DNA from: an uncultured Oscillospiraceae bacterium | GTDB taxonomy: Bacteria; Bacillota; Clostridia; Oscillospirales; Oscillospiraceae | Length of the DNA: 11,477 nt | Reading direction: 5' to 3' | NCBI GenBank assembly: GCA_934565425.1 | Contig: CAKTHW010000045.1 | Coordinates: 1 to 11,477 of the forward strand | Shown: one piece after another, positions 1-7,209 of the stretch | How positions within the stretch are numbered: position 1 is the stretch's first letter | Layout: each line of letters starts with the position of its first letter | Notes under the pieces: model-generated | Databases searched by the model: none | What the model was told of the DNA's origin: nothing | What the model saw: the letters and a program-made list of their open reading frames with translations, nothing else | Translations under genes and position numbers: made by a program

Positions 1-259
1 CGTCACCTATGACGCCGGCGTCTTCCCCGTGGTGGAGGACTTTGTCTATCACCTGAAGCTGAAGAACTACCAGAAGCGCACCGTGGGCATCATCCAGAAC
101 GGCTCCTGGGGGCCTGTAGCCGGCAAGAAGGTCAAGGAAGCCATGGAAACGCTGAAGGACATCAAGATCGTCGATCCCATGGTCACCATCCGCTCCGCCC
201 TGAAGGAGGGCAACCTGACCGCTATGGAAGCCCTGGCTGACGCGCTGGTAGCAAAGTAA
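1..259 (+). CDS. FprA-family A-type flavoprotein, C-terminal fragment (5' end outside window)
   Basis: This is the last 85 or so codons of a gene that begins before the window; the reading frame starts at base 2 and ends with TAA at 257-259. The visible protein begins VTYDAGVFPVVEDFVYHLK and continues NYQKRTVGIIQNGSWGPVAGKKVKE, which I recognise as the end of the flavodoxin-like domain of A-type flavoproteins (FprA/ROO family). In that family an N-terminal metallo-beta-lactamase-fold diiron domain and a C-terminal FMN domain reduce O2 to water or NO to N2O in the cytoplasm of anaerobes. Only part of the FMN domain is visible, so the diiron site cannot be checked. It ends 38 bp before a hairpin and converges on the LysR gene, so it is probably the last gene of its transcript. 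A stand-alone flavodoxin is an alternative that cannot be excluded from the fragment. Confidence 0.8.
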   Translation, partial: VTYDAGVFPVVEDFVYHLKLKNYQKRTVGIIQNGSWGPVAGKKVKEAMETLKDIKIVDPMVTIRSALKEGNLTAMEALADALVAK

Positions 260-297
260 GACAACACGATTACACGCATTGCAACCCCCCTACAGAG

Positions 298-336
298 AAA
301 GCCCTCTCCGGTCCTGTGCCGGAGGGGGCTTTCGAT
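298..336. terminator. Hairpin terminator shared by convergent fprA-like and lysR genes
   Basis: Bases 298-311 pair with 319-332 (AAAGCCCTCTCCGG against CCGGAGGGGGCTTT, one G-U pair) with a 7-nt loop. The plus-strand continuation TTTCGATTT and the minus-strand TTTCTCTG are only moderately T-rich, so it may work in both directions but not strongly. It lies between two converging stop codons. Confidence 0.75.
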
Positions 337-361
337 TTGACTGAGCGCAGAGCGCTGTGGT

Positions 362-1276
362 TCACAGGGGGGCGGACTCCCCTTCCAGGGTCTTGGTGAT
401 CTCGATAAGCTCATAGGCGGCCTGGGGGAGGGCGTACTTTTTGGAGTAGAGGAAGCCCTGTGGGATGATGATCTCCGGGTCAAATTTCCGCAGGACCAGA
501 CCCAGCCTGCGCAGCTGCTCTCGGATGTAGCTGCCGGAGACGCAGACGAAGCCCACGAAATTCCCCAGAATGACCGTGTTGAGCATACAGAGGATCTGCT
601 CGTGGAAGGAGTGGATCTGGGGCGTGACGCCGGCCTCCTCAAAGGCCTTCATGATCAGAAAGTAGACTTTGGAGCTTTTGCCCAGGGAGGAGATCTCCAC
701 ATTGTTCAGATCCGCCAGCGTGATCTCCGCCTTGTTGGCCAGGGGATGATCCGGCCGCATGACGCACTCCACCGACGCCGACGAGATGGGCAGCTGCACC
801 AGGTCGTCAAAGGCGTCCTGTTGGGGCAGGGAGTTGAAGGAGAGCTGGAGGGTGCCCCGGCGTATCTTTTCAATCTGCACGTTCATGGAGTCTTCCTCCA
901 CGCTCAGGCGCATCAGCGGGAACCGCTGGCGGAATTCCGGCGAGCAGATATACCGCTGTAGATTCATGCCCAGGGTGGGGGAGATGCCCAGATGCAGCGT
1001 CTGCTGCCACTGGGTGGAGAGCTCTTGCAAGATGGTCTCGGTTTTTTCGCACTCCTGCAAAATGTGCTGGGCGTGGAGGACATATTGCTCCCCCTCCGGC
1101 GTGAACACCACGCCATTGGCCTGACGATCCAGCAGCTGGATGCCCGTCTGCTGTTCCAGTGCCTTGACCGCAAGAGAGATGGCCGGCTGGGTGACAAACA
1201 GCTCCTCGCTGGCTTTGGTGTAGCTGCGGTGACGATAAAGTGCGGTCAGATAGGTCAACCGCTTCAGATCCAACAT
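362..1276 (-). CDS. LysR-family transcriptional regulator
   Basis: A 304-residue protein of usual LysR length. Residues 1-60 form the winged helix-turn-helix; RSYTKASEELFVTQPAISLA is the characteristic recognition-helix segment, followed by KALEQQTGIQLLDR and the wing. A linker helix (about 60-90) leads into a two-lobed periplasmic-binding-like effector domain (about 90-295). The start is supported by AGGAG at 1284-1288 on the minus strand, 7 bp upstream of the ATG. It is transcribed divergently from the threonine-dehydrogenase-like gene at 1552, the classic LysR arrangement, so it probably activates that gene in response to a small-molecule ligand and represses itself. The ligand cannot be read from the sequence; an amino acid or related metabolite is only a guess from the neighbour. 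Confidence 0.93.
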   Translation of the reverse strand: MLDLKRLTYLTALYRHRSYTKASEELFVTQPAISLAVKALEQQTGIQLLDRQANGVVFTPEGEQYVLHAQHILQECEKTETILQELSTQWQQTLHLGISPTLGMNLQRYICSPEFRQRFPLMRLSVEEDSMNVQIEKIRRGTLQLSFNSLPQQDAFDDLVQLPISSASVECVMRPDHPLANKAEITLADLNNVEISSLGKSSKVYFLIMKAFEEAGVTPQIHSFHEQILCMLNTVILGNFVGFVCVSGSYIREQLRRLGLVLRKFDPEIIIPQGFLYSKKYALPQAAYELIEITKTLEGESAPL

Positions 1277-1304
1277 AGTCGGACTCCTTTCTGCCCTCGT
1301 TGGC

Positions 1305-1321
1305 TATAAATCTTTTTTATA
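1305..1321. promoter_or_regulatory. Dyad with T-N11-A core, candidate LysR binding site
   Basis: TATAAA-N5-TTTATA is a perfect 6-bp inverted repeat. Centred in it, T1307 and A1319 fit the T-N11-A rule for LysR-type boxes. It sits just downstream of the predicted lysR start site, so binding there would fit autorepression. AT-rich dyads occur by chance, hence modest confidence. Confidence 0.4.
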
Positions 1322-1330
1322 AGCGGATAA

Positions 1331-1359
1331 ATGATAGCATAATGCGCAAGAGAATTCAA
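1331..1359 (-). promoter_or_regulatory. Predicted sigma-A promoter of the lysR gene
   Basis: On the minus strand TTGAAT (1354-1359) and TATCAT (1331-1336) are separated by 17 bp. The -10 matches consensus at 5 of 6 positions and the -35 at 4 of 6. Predicted start is near 1324, giving a leader of about 48 nt. Confidence 0.55.
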
Positions 1360-1373
1360 CTGGACGGGAGGCG

Positions 1374-1393
1374 TTTTGTCAGAAACGTCAAAA
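1374..1393. promoter_or_regulatory. TTTTG-N10-CAAAA inverted repeat between the divergent promoters
   Basis: Five-base arms at 1374-1378 and 1389-1393 are spaced by 10 bp. The site lies between the lysR and tdh promoters, about 50-70 bp upstream of the predicted lysR start. It is a second candidate regulator site, but short arms in AT-rich DNA make it weak evidence. Confidence 0.3.
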
Positions 1394-1465
1394 AATATGC
1401 GCTGGGTCAGGAAAAATGGGAAATGTGCCAAAAGTTTTTTTAATCGTGCTATAAAATGAGTTAAT

Positions 1466-1494
1466 TTGCAATCCTGCCGGAGATTCCCTATAAT
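1466..1494 (+). promoter_or_regulatory. Predicted sigma-A promoter of tdh
   Basis: A perfect TATAAT at 1489-1494 is preceded by a weak -35 TTGCAA (1466-1471) at 17-bp spacing. A good -10 with a poor -35 is typical of promoters that need an activator, which fits the divergent LysR gene. Predicted leader is about 50 nt. Confidence 0.6.
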
Positions 1495-1551
1495 GCAGAC
1501 AACAGATCGGCCGACAAACACAAAAGCATCAAAGTAAAGGGGAATTTTAAC

Positions 1552-2598
1552 ATGACAGGCACCATGAAAGGCATTTGCAAGATGCGTCCCGCTGTTGGGG
1601 CAGAGTATCGGACCGATATTCCCATCCCGCAGATCGGGGATGACGATGTATTGATGAAGGTCCACGCCACAGCGATCTGCGGCACCGACTTGCACATCTA
1701 CAACTGGAATGAATACGCAGCCACCCGGATGAAGGACCTCCCCATGGTGTTCGGACACGAGACCGCCGGTGAGATCGTAGAGATGGGCAAGAACGTGTCC
1801 GGCTACCAGATCGGGGACCGCATCGCGGTGGAGACCCACGTTCCCTGCGGGCACTGCTTACAGTGTCGGATCGGGAACCCTCATATCTGTGAAAATATGC
1901 ACGTCTTTGGCGTCACCGACCCTGGTGCCTTTGCCGAATACGCCGTAGTCCCCAAATCCTGCATCGTCCGCCTGGATGACGCCCTCTCCTACGAGCAGGG
2001 CGCGATGCTGGAAGCCATGGGCGCCGGCGTCCACGGTGTGGAGAAGGCGCAGGTGAAGGGGAAGACCGTCCTGGTCAGTGGCTGCGGCCCCATCGGCCTG
2101 ATGGCCATCGGCGCGTGCAAGGTTCACGGGGCGAAGCAGATCATCGCCTGTGATATGTTTGATGAAAAGCTGGAGCTGGCCAAGGTCATGGGGGCGGACA
2201 TCATCATCAACAGCGGCAAAGAGTCCGTGATTGATGCGGTGCGTCAGGCCACCGATGGCAGCGGCGCAGACGCGGCCATCGACATCACCGGCAACGGGAA
2301 GGCCATCGTAGACGGCATCCGTGCCCTGAGAAAGGCTGGCATCATGGTTTCCGTGGGGCTGCCCGACGGCGAGATCCCCATCAACCTGACGGAGGACATC
2401 ATCTACCGGGAGGTCACCTACACCGGTATCTCCGGACGGCGCATGTTTGAGACCTGGGAGGATTGTATGCAGATCATCCAGACCCCCGGCTTCTCCCTGG
2501 AGCCCGCCATCGGCGGCGTGTACCCGCTCTCTGACTTTGAAGAAGCCCTCAACAAGATCAAGTCCGGCGTGCCCGGCAAGATGATCCTCATTCCGTGA
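1552..2598 (+). CDS. tdh: Zinc-dependent L-threonine 3-dehydrogenase-like medium-chain dehydrogenase
   Basis: A 348-residue, NAD(P)-dependent cytoplasmic dehydrogenase of the medium-chain (MDR) family. AICGTDLHIYNWNEY (41-55, catalytic zinc Cys43) and GHE (68-70) match threonine dehydrogenase closely. His96, just before the zinc-lobe motif CGHCLQC, aligns with a residue conserved in E. coli Tdh. Four cysteines at 99, 102, 105 and 113 form the structural zinc site. GCGPIG (177-182) is the Rossmann nucleotide loop, and GRRMFETW (295-302) is another Tdh-like signature. Threonine dehydrogenase makes 2-amino-3-ketobutyrate, normally cleaved by Kbl to glycine and acetyl-CoA, but no kbl gene is visible here. 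The start is set by AAGGGG at 1537-1542; the in-frame ATG four codons later is too far from it. Sorbitol/polyol or butanediol dehydrogenase is the main alternative. Family is certain, substrate probable. Confidence 0.82.
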   Translation: MTGTMKGICKMRPAVGAEYRTDIPIPQIGDDDVLMKVHATAICGTDLHIYNWNEYAATRMKDLPMVFGHETAGEIVEMGKNVSGYQIGDRIAVETHVPCGHCLQCRIGNPHICENMHVFGVTDPGAFAEYAVVPKSCIVRLDDALSYEQGAMLEAMGAGVHGVEKAQVKGKTVLVSGCGPIGLMAIGACKVHGAKQIIACDMFDEKLELAKVMGADIIINSGKESVIDAVRQATDGSGADAAIDITGNGKAIVDGIRALRKAGIMVSVGLPDGEIPINLTEDIIYREVTYTGISGRRMFETWEDCMQIIQTPGFSLEPAIGGVYPLSDFEEALNKIKSGVPGKMILIP

Positions 2599-2609
2599 GA
2601 AGAGAGAAA

Positions 2610-2643
2610 AAAAGAACCACCTGGATCTCCAGGTGGTTCTTTT
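2610..2643. terminator. Strong bidirectional terminator between tdh and the LCP gene
   Basis: A perfect 15-bp stem (2610-2624 with 2629-2643) closes a 4-nt loop, ATCT. The plus strand ends in TTTT and the minus strand in a run of seven T. It lies 12 bp after the tdh stop and 4 bp before the LCP stop, so it serves both converging genes. Confidence 0.92.
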
Positions 2644-2646
2644 GGT

Positions 2647-4005
2647 TTATTGGGTGACGGTGGCATCCGCCTGGGTACCGTACAGGTACTCCTTCACCTC
2701 GTTCCGGGTGGCGTTCCAGTCCTTGGGGACCAGCACCATCATCCGGTTGATGGTCTCGTTCCGGTAGGAACCGTCAGAGGGGACGCGGTAGCTGTTGATG
2801 GAGTCCAGCCCCATGTCATAGCCGGAGAAGGCGATGCTCACCAGCTGGAGGGGATCCATGTCGGTGGTCAGGTCGTCCGCCACGCTCTCGTAGATGCCCA
2901 GCAGCTTGGTCCAGCTCTCCTCCTTGGCCTTCTTGTACACGGTCTGGATGATGGTACGCTGACGCTGGGTCCGGGCGAAGTCGTCGCCCACCCGGCGGAT
3001 GCGGGCGTAACAGAGTGCCTGTGCGCCGTCCAGGTGGTTGGTGCCCACCTTGAAGTCCTGCTTCCGTTTGTAGTTCATGGTGTGGGCGAATTTCTCGCTG
3101 TTCATGTACTCCACTTCTTCTTTGGTCAGATCCACGTCGATGCCGCCCACCTTATCCACAATGTCCTTGAACCCGTTGAAGTTCACTTCCACATTGTAGT
3201 CGATGACCACGCCGAAATTCTGCTCAATGGTGGCGTCCAGCAGCTCAAAGCCGCCGAAGGCGTAAGCGGAGTTGATGCGGTTGTCACTGTAGCCGGGGAT
3301 CTGTACGTACAGGTCACGCATGATCGACACCATGGTCATCTGCTTGGTGTTCTTGTTGATGCTCAGGATGATCATGGAGTCCGAACGCTGCCGCTGCTCT
3401 CCACGGGTGTCCTGACCCACCAGCAGGATGTTCACCACGCCATCCACCTTGGTGGCCACGTGGGCCTTGCCCCAGTCCACCGCTTTGATGGTGTCCTCAC
3501 CAGAGGCGTCCTGGTCGAAGTCTTCCTTGGTGAAGATGGAAGCGCCCAACCGGTTGATCTTGCTCAGTTCAAACCCGCCAAAGGCGGCCAGCGCACCGCC
3601 CAGCACCACCAGGATGACCAGTACGATGAGCAGCACCCGCAGGGCGCGGGACTTCTTCCGCTTCCGACGCTTCCTGCGCCGCGGTGCATTGGGGTCACCG
3701 TTCACCGGGGGGCGATTGCCGCCGTTGCCGCCGCTGCCGCCATAGCCGTCATTGGTGGGACGGGGCGGACGGGAGGCGGAGCGCTCCCGACGCTGGGGGA
3801 CGTCCTCCGGACGCCGCCTCCGGTTAGAAGTGGGCTGGGGCCGTTCCTCCGGCCGGCGACGCTCTTCCGGCCGACGGGTGCGAGGCTGTTGGGGTTGAGG
3901 TTCCACCGTCCGCCGTCCCTGGGAGGCGCGAGCTGCCTGGGCAGCGGCCGCCCGGCGGCGTTCGGCGTTGATCTGTTCTTTGGTTTTTAATCGTTTACCG
4001 CTCAT
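2647..4005 (-). CDS. LytR-CpsA-Psr (LCP) family cell-wall glycopolymer ligase
   Basis: A 452-residue membrane-anchored enzyme. LCP proteins transfer undecaprenyl-linked glycopolymers (teichoic acid, capsule or galactan) onto peptidoglycan outside the membrane. Residues 1-119 are cytoplasmic and highly charged: repeated RRPEER-type units rich in Arg, Pro and Gln, then a Gly/Asn stretch, then RRRKRRKRKKSR. One membrane helix follows (about 122-143). The LCP domain spans about 190-365 with its signatures: NILLVGQDTR, RSDSMIILSIN, SIMRDLYVQIPGY, RINSAYAFGG and YARIRRVGDDFARTQRQR, containing the conserved Asp and Arg residues that hold metal and pyrophosphate. AAGGAGG at 4015-4021 lies 9 bp from the ATG. 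It follows glf by 51 bp with no terminator between, so the two are probably co-transcribed. No extra LytR C-terminal domain is present. Confidence 0.93.
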   Translation of the reverse strand: MSGKRLKTKEQINAERRRAAAAQAARASQGRRTVEPQPQQPRTRRPEERRRPEERPQPTSNRRRRPEDVPQRRERSASRPPRPTNDGYGGSGGNGGNRPPVNGDPNAPRRRKRRKRKKSRALRVLLIVLVILVVLGGALAAFGGFELSKINRLGASIFTKEDFDQDASGEDTIKAVDWGKAHVATKVDGVVNILLVGQDTRGEQRQRSDSMIILSINKNTKQMTMVSIMRDLYVQIPGYSDNRINSAYAFGGFELLDATIEQNFGVVIDYNVEVNFNGFKDIVDKVGGIDVDLTKEEVEYMNSEKFAHTMNYKRKQDFKVGTNHLDGAQALCYARIRRVGDDFARTQRQRTIIQTVYKKAKEESWTKLLGIYESVADDLTTDMDPLQLVSIAFSGYDMGLDSINSYRVPSDGSYRNETINRMMVLVPKDWNATRNEVKEYLYGTQADATVTQ

Positions 4006-4056
4006 GGAGTATAACCTCCTTCTATTTGCTGCTTGTACTTCAAACGGAGACCGGTT

Positions 4057-5154
4057 TTAAGCCAGTTCCCGCCGGGCGCACGCCAAAGCGGAGGCGATGA
4101 CCTTGTCCATGTCATAGTACTGGTACTCGCCCAGCCGTCCGCCGAAGATGACCGTGTCATCCTGGGCAGCCAGAGCGGCGTATTTCTGATACAAGGCGCT
4201 GTTGGCTTCGTCGTTCACCGTATAGTAAGGCTCTCCGCCCACCTGCCAGTCCGCCGGATACTCCCGGGTGACCACAGTCTTGGGCTGGGTGCCGAATGCA
4301 AAATGTTTATGCTCGATGATGCGGGTAAAGGGGGTCTCCGCGTCGGTGTAGTTGACCACGGCGTTCCCCTGATAGTTGTCCGTGTCCAGCACCTCCGTCT
4401 CAAACCGCAGGCTGCGGAATTGGAGGGGGCCATAGCAGTAATCGAAGTACTGGTCGATGGGGCCGGTGTAGATCATCCGCTCCGCCAAGGGACGCAAGGT
4501 GTCCTTCTCGGCCAGATAGTCGCAGTTGAGCCGCAGATCGATGCCCTCCAGCAGCTTCTCGAAGATGGCGGTGTACCCACCCTCGGGGATGCCCTGGTAG
4601 CGGTCGTTGAAATAGTTGTTGTCATAAGTGAACCGGACGGGCAGACGCTTGATGATGAAGGCGGGGAGCTGGTCGCAGGGACGACCCCACTGCTTTTCCG
4701 TATAACCTTTCACCAGCTTCTCGTAGATGTCCTGTCCCACCAGGGAGATGGCCTGCTCCTCCAGGTTGGCCGGCTCGGCGGGGGCGTTGCCGCGCTGAGC
4801 CTCGATCTTGGCCTTGGCTTCCGCGGGGGTGGCGATGCCCCAGAGCTTGCTGAAGGTGTTCATGTTGAAGGGCAGGTTGTAGATCTCGCCGTGATAGTTG
4901 GCCACGGGGGAGTTGACGAAGTTGTTGAAGGAGGCGAACTGGTTGACGTAGCGCCAGATGGCCTCGTCGGACGTGTGGAAGATGTGCGCGCCGTACTTGT
5001 GGACGTCGATGCCCTCCACCTTTTCTGTGTAGCAGTTGCCGCCGATGTGGGCGCGCTTGTCCACCACAAGACAACGCTTTCCCTGGCGCTTGGCCTCATA
5101 GGCGAAGACGGCGCCGAAGAAGCCAGCCCCTACCACGAGATAATCATATTTCAT
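4057..5154 (-). CDS. glf: UDP-galactopyranose mutase
   Basis: A 365-residue FAD flavoenzyme (E. coli Glf is of similar size) that converts UDP-galactopyranose to UDP-galactofuranose in the cytoplasm, the donor for galactofuranose-containing wall or surface polysaccharides. GAGFFG (9-14) with VDKR and IGGNCY is the FAD-binding Rossmann motif. HKYGAHIFHT (52-61), GYTEKQWG (150-157), LPVRF, RFETEVLDTDNYQGNAVVNY and TRIIEHKHF carry the substrate-binding residues, including the arginines that contact the diphosphate (174, 250 and 278). GRLGEYQYYDMD (339-350) is the C-terminal FAD motif. The frame stays open for 44 codons upstream, but that extension covers the promoter; the start at 5154 has AAAGGTGG 8 bp upstream and gives the family's normal N-terminus. 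It leads the LCP gene. Confidence 0.95.
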   Translation of the reverse strand: MKYDYLVVGAGFFGAVFAYEAKRQGKRCLVVDKRAHIGGNCYTEKVEGIDVHKYGAHIFHTSDEAIWRYVNQFASFNNFVNSPVANYHGEIYNLPFNMNTFSKLWGIATPAEAKAKIEAQRGNAPAEPANLEEQAISLVGQDIYEKLVKGYTEKQWGRPCDQLPAFIIKRLPVRFTYDNNYFNDRYQGIPEGGYTAIFEKLLEGIDLRLNCDYLAEKDTLRPLAERMIYTGPIDQYFDYCYGPLQFRSLRFETEVLDTDNYQGNAVVNYTDAETPFTRIIEHKHFAFGTQPKTVVTREYPADWQVGGEPYYTVNDEANSALYQKYAALAAQDDTVIFGGRLGEYQYYDMDKVIASALACARRELA

Positions 5155-5226
5155 ATTAAATACCACCTTTATTTCTGTGGAAAAAATGCGTTTGGAATCC
5201 ATTCCGCTGTGGTTACAGAATAATTC

Positions 5227-5255
5227 ATTATATATCATTTTGGTACAACAGTCAA
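5227..5255 (-). promoter_or_regulatory. Predicted sigma-A promoter of the glf-LCP transcript
   Basis: On the minus strand TTGACT (5250-5255) and a perfect TATAAT (5227-5232) are separated by 17 bp. Predicted start is near 5220, giving a leader of about 65 nt with small hairpins (for example GGAAT-GG-ATTCC) but no riboswitch I recognise. Confidence 0.75.
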
Positions 5256-5300
5256 TTAAATGTCTATTAAGGTAGGGAAACAGCAAAATTACAAATTTAT

Positions 5301-5331
5301 TTACAACTTTCCGAAAAAACTATGCTATATT
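5301..5331 (+). promoter_or_regulatory. Predicted extended -10 promoter of the dnaK-like gene
   Basis: TATATT at 5326-5331 is preceded by TG at 5323-5324, giving an extended -10. The nearest -35-like sequence, TTACAA at 5301-5306, is 19 bp away and weak. No CIRCE inverted repeat (TTAGCACTC-N9-GAGTGCTAA) is visible, so HrcA control is not supported. Confidence 0.4.
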
Positions 5332-5367
5332 AACATTCGTAATCCAAATGATAGGAGGCCAATGCAG

Positions 5368-7173
5368 ATGAGGCGTATCATCGGTATCGATCTAGGCACG
5401 ACCAACAGTTGTGTCGCTGTGATGGAGGGCGGCAAGCCCGTCATCATCCCAAACGCGGAGGGCGGTCGAACGACTCCGTCTGTGGTGGCCTTTACCAAGG
5501 ACGGCGAACGCCTGGTGGGGGAACTGGCCCGCCGTCAGGCAGTCACCAACGCCGGCGGCACCATCGCCTCCATCAAGCGGCAGATGGGCACCGATTACCG
5601 GGTGGACATCGCCGGGCGCAAGCGCACCCCTCAGGAGATCAGCGCCATGATCCTCCAAAAGCTCAAGACCGACGCGGAAGCCTACCTGGGCGAGCCGGTC
5701 GCCGACGCCGTCATCACCGTCCCCGCCTACTTCAACGACTCCCAGCGCCAGGCCACCAAGGACGCCGGACGCATCGCCGGCCTGAACGTCTGCCGTATCA
5801 TCAACGAGCCCACCTCAGCGGCTCTGGCGTACGGCCTGGACCACGGCGCGCCCCAAAAAATTATGGTCTACGACCTGGGCGGCGGCACCTTTGACGTGTC
5901 CATCATCGAGATCGGTGACGGCGTCATCGAAGTCCTCTCCACCTGCGGCGACAACCACTTGGGCGGCGACGACTTTGACACCCGCCTGACCAACCACCTC
6001 ATCAGCCAGTTCAAGCAGCAGACCCGCATCAACCTGGCCAAAGATCCGGTGGCGGTGCAGCGGGTCCGGGAGGCGGCGGAGAAGGCCAAAATCGAACTGT
6101 CCAGCGCCTCCAGCGCCAACGTGAACCTGCCCTTCATCACCCAGCACCGGGGCAACCCCGTCCACATGGATCTGACCGTTACCCGCACCACCTTCGAGTG
6201 GCTCATCCGCGACCTCATCGAGCGCACCACCATCCCCGTCCGCACCGCCCTCAATGACGCCGGCATCACCAGCAGCCAGCTGGGCAAGGTGCTCCTGGTG
6301 GGCGGCTCCACCCGCATCCCGGCTGTCCAGGAACACATCCGCCGACTGACCGAAATGCAGCCCTCCAAAGGGGTCAACCCGGACGAGTGCGTGGCCTTGG
6401 GCGCAGCCATCCAGGGTGCCACCTTGGGCGGCGGCCTGGCCACCGTGGAAGGACAGTCCGCTGGCACAGGCAAGGAAATCCTATTGCTGGACGTGACCCC
6501 CCTCTCCCTGTCCATCGAGACGGTAGGCGGCGTGGCCACCCGGCTCATCAACCGCAACGCCACCCTGCCGGTACACTATTCGCAGATTTTCAGCACCGCG
6601 GCCAACTTCCAGACCTCGGTGGAAATCCACGTATTGCAGGGCGAACGCCCCATGGCGCGGGATAACAAGAGCATCGGCAAATTCCGCCTCACCGGCATCA
6701 AACGCGCCCCGCGAGGTGTTCCCCAGATTGAAGTCACCTTCGACCTGGACGCCAACGGCATCCTGAAAGTCTCCGCCCGCGACCTGGGCACCGGACGCGC
6801 CCAGGAGATCGTCATCGCCTCCAGCTCCAACCTGTCTGAGAGCGAGATCCAGCAGGCTATGGCGGACGCCGCCCAGTACGCCGCCCAGGATCAGGAGTAC
6901 AAGGCGTACCAGGAGGTGAGCAACCAGGCAGAGGAATTGATCGTGCGCTGTAAAAACGCCCTGACCGTCTGCGGCAAGGAATTGGACAAGGGCGAGCGGA
7001 AACAGATCCAGAACGCCCTGGCCAACCTGGAGCACGTGTTCAAAAAGAGCAAGCCTGGCAAACGCTCCTCCGGCGACCGCGCCGGTCTCAGCCAGGCCAT
7101 CGAACAGCTCAAAGCCTGCGCCGGCAGCCTGTTGGCCCAGTACGAGCAGAAAGTCAAAGAAGAACAGCAGTAA
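5368..7173 (+). CDS. dnaK: Hsp70-family chaperone (DnaK-like, probably a secondary paralogue)
   Basis: A 601-residue ATP-dependent chaperone. All three Hsp70 signatures are present: IDLGTTNS (7-14), [14 protein letters not shown] (167-180) and [14 protein letters not shown] (308-321). The linker [10 protein letters not shown] (371-380) and the beta-sandwich substrate domain (about 380-490) follow. A helical lid runs to the end, without the long acidic disordered tail of E. coli or B. subtilis DnaK. AGGAGG at 5353-5358 selects the ATG at 5368 (9 bp away); an ATG at 5362 is too close. Oddities: the near-invariant LGIET reads LSIET (Ser382), the usual DNQ of the substrate pocket reads NFQ (413-415), and the arch Met is Val386. 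There is no grpE, dnaJ or hrcA nearby. Hsp70 family is certain; whether it is the main DnaK or a specialised copy is inference. Confidence 0.92.
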   Translation: MRRIIGIDLGTTNSCVAVMEGGKPVIIPNAEGGRTTPSVVAFTKDGERLVGELARRQAVTNAGGTIASIKRQMGTDYRVDIAGRKRTPQEISAMILQKLKTDAEAYLGEPVADAVITVPAYFNDSQRQATKDAGRIAGLNVCRIINEPTSAALAYGLDHGAPQKIMVYDLGGGTFDVSIIEIGDGVIEVLSTCGDNHLGGDDFDTRLTNHLISQFKQQTRINLAKDPVAVQRVREAAEKAKIELSSASSANVNLPFITQHRGNPVHMDLTVTRTTFEWLIRDLIERTTIPVRTALNDAGITSSQLGKVLLVGGSTRIPAVQEHIRRLTEMQPSKGVNPDECVALGAAIQGATLGGGLATVEGQSAGTGKEILLLDVTPLSLSIETVGGVATRLINRNATLPVHYSQIFSTAANFQTSVEIHVLQGERPMARDNKSIGKFRLTGIKRAPRGVPQIEVTFDLDANGILKVSARDLGTGRAQEIVIASSSNLSESEIQQAMADAAQYAAQDQEYKAYQEVSNQAEELIVRCKNALTVCGKELDKGERKQIQNALANLEHVFKKSKPGKRSSGDRAGLSQAIEQLKACAGSLLAQYEQKVKEEQQ

Positions 7174-7175
7174 AT

Positions 7176-7205
7176 AACGGAGAGGTTTTAAAACCTCTCC
7201 GTTTT
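7176..7205. terminator. Palindromic terminator between dnaK and the DUF4825-like gene
   Basis: AACGGAGAGG (7176-7185) pairs with CCTCTCCGTT (7194-7203) around TTTTAAAA, which can extend the stem. The plus strand runs on as TTTTC, a fair T-tract for dnaK; the minus side (ATTTAC) is weaker. It lies between two converging stop codons. Confidence 0.85.
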
Positions 7206-7209
7206 CTTA

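Noticed and set aside
1264..1854. Minus-strand open frame upstream of and overlapping tdh
   Set aside because: It covers the intergenic promoters and is antisense to the clearly conserved tdh zinc-binding region.
2650..3990. Long plus-strand open frame of about 446 codons
   Set aside because: It lies entirely antisense to the LCP gene, has a low-complexity His/Val/Gly-rich translation and no ribosome binding site; it is a product of GC-rich codon use on the other strand.
4033..5223. Plus-strand open frame of about 396 codons
   Set aside because: It is antisense to glf, which is unambiguous by motif; the antisense translation is compositionally biased.
5155..5286. 44-codon N-terminal extension of glf
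   Set aside because: The extension covers a near-consensus promoter and lacks a ribosome binding site, and the family begins at the FAD-binding strand.
5260..5367. 36-codon N-terminal extension of the dnaK-like gene
   Set aside because: It runs across the predicted promoter and AGGAGG site. Hsp70 proteins start just before [10 protein letters not shown].
5155..5367. CIRCE or other heat-shock operator before dnaK
   Set aside because: No TTAGCACTC-N9-GAGTGCTAA or close variant could be found by eye in the intergenic region.
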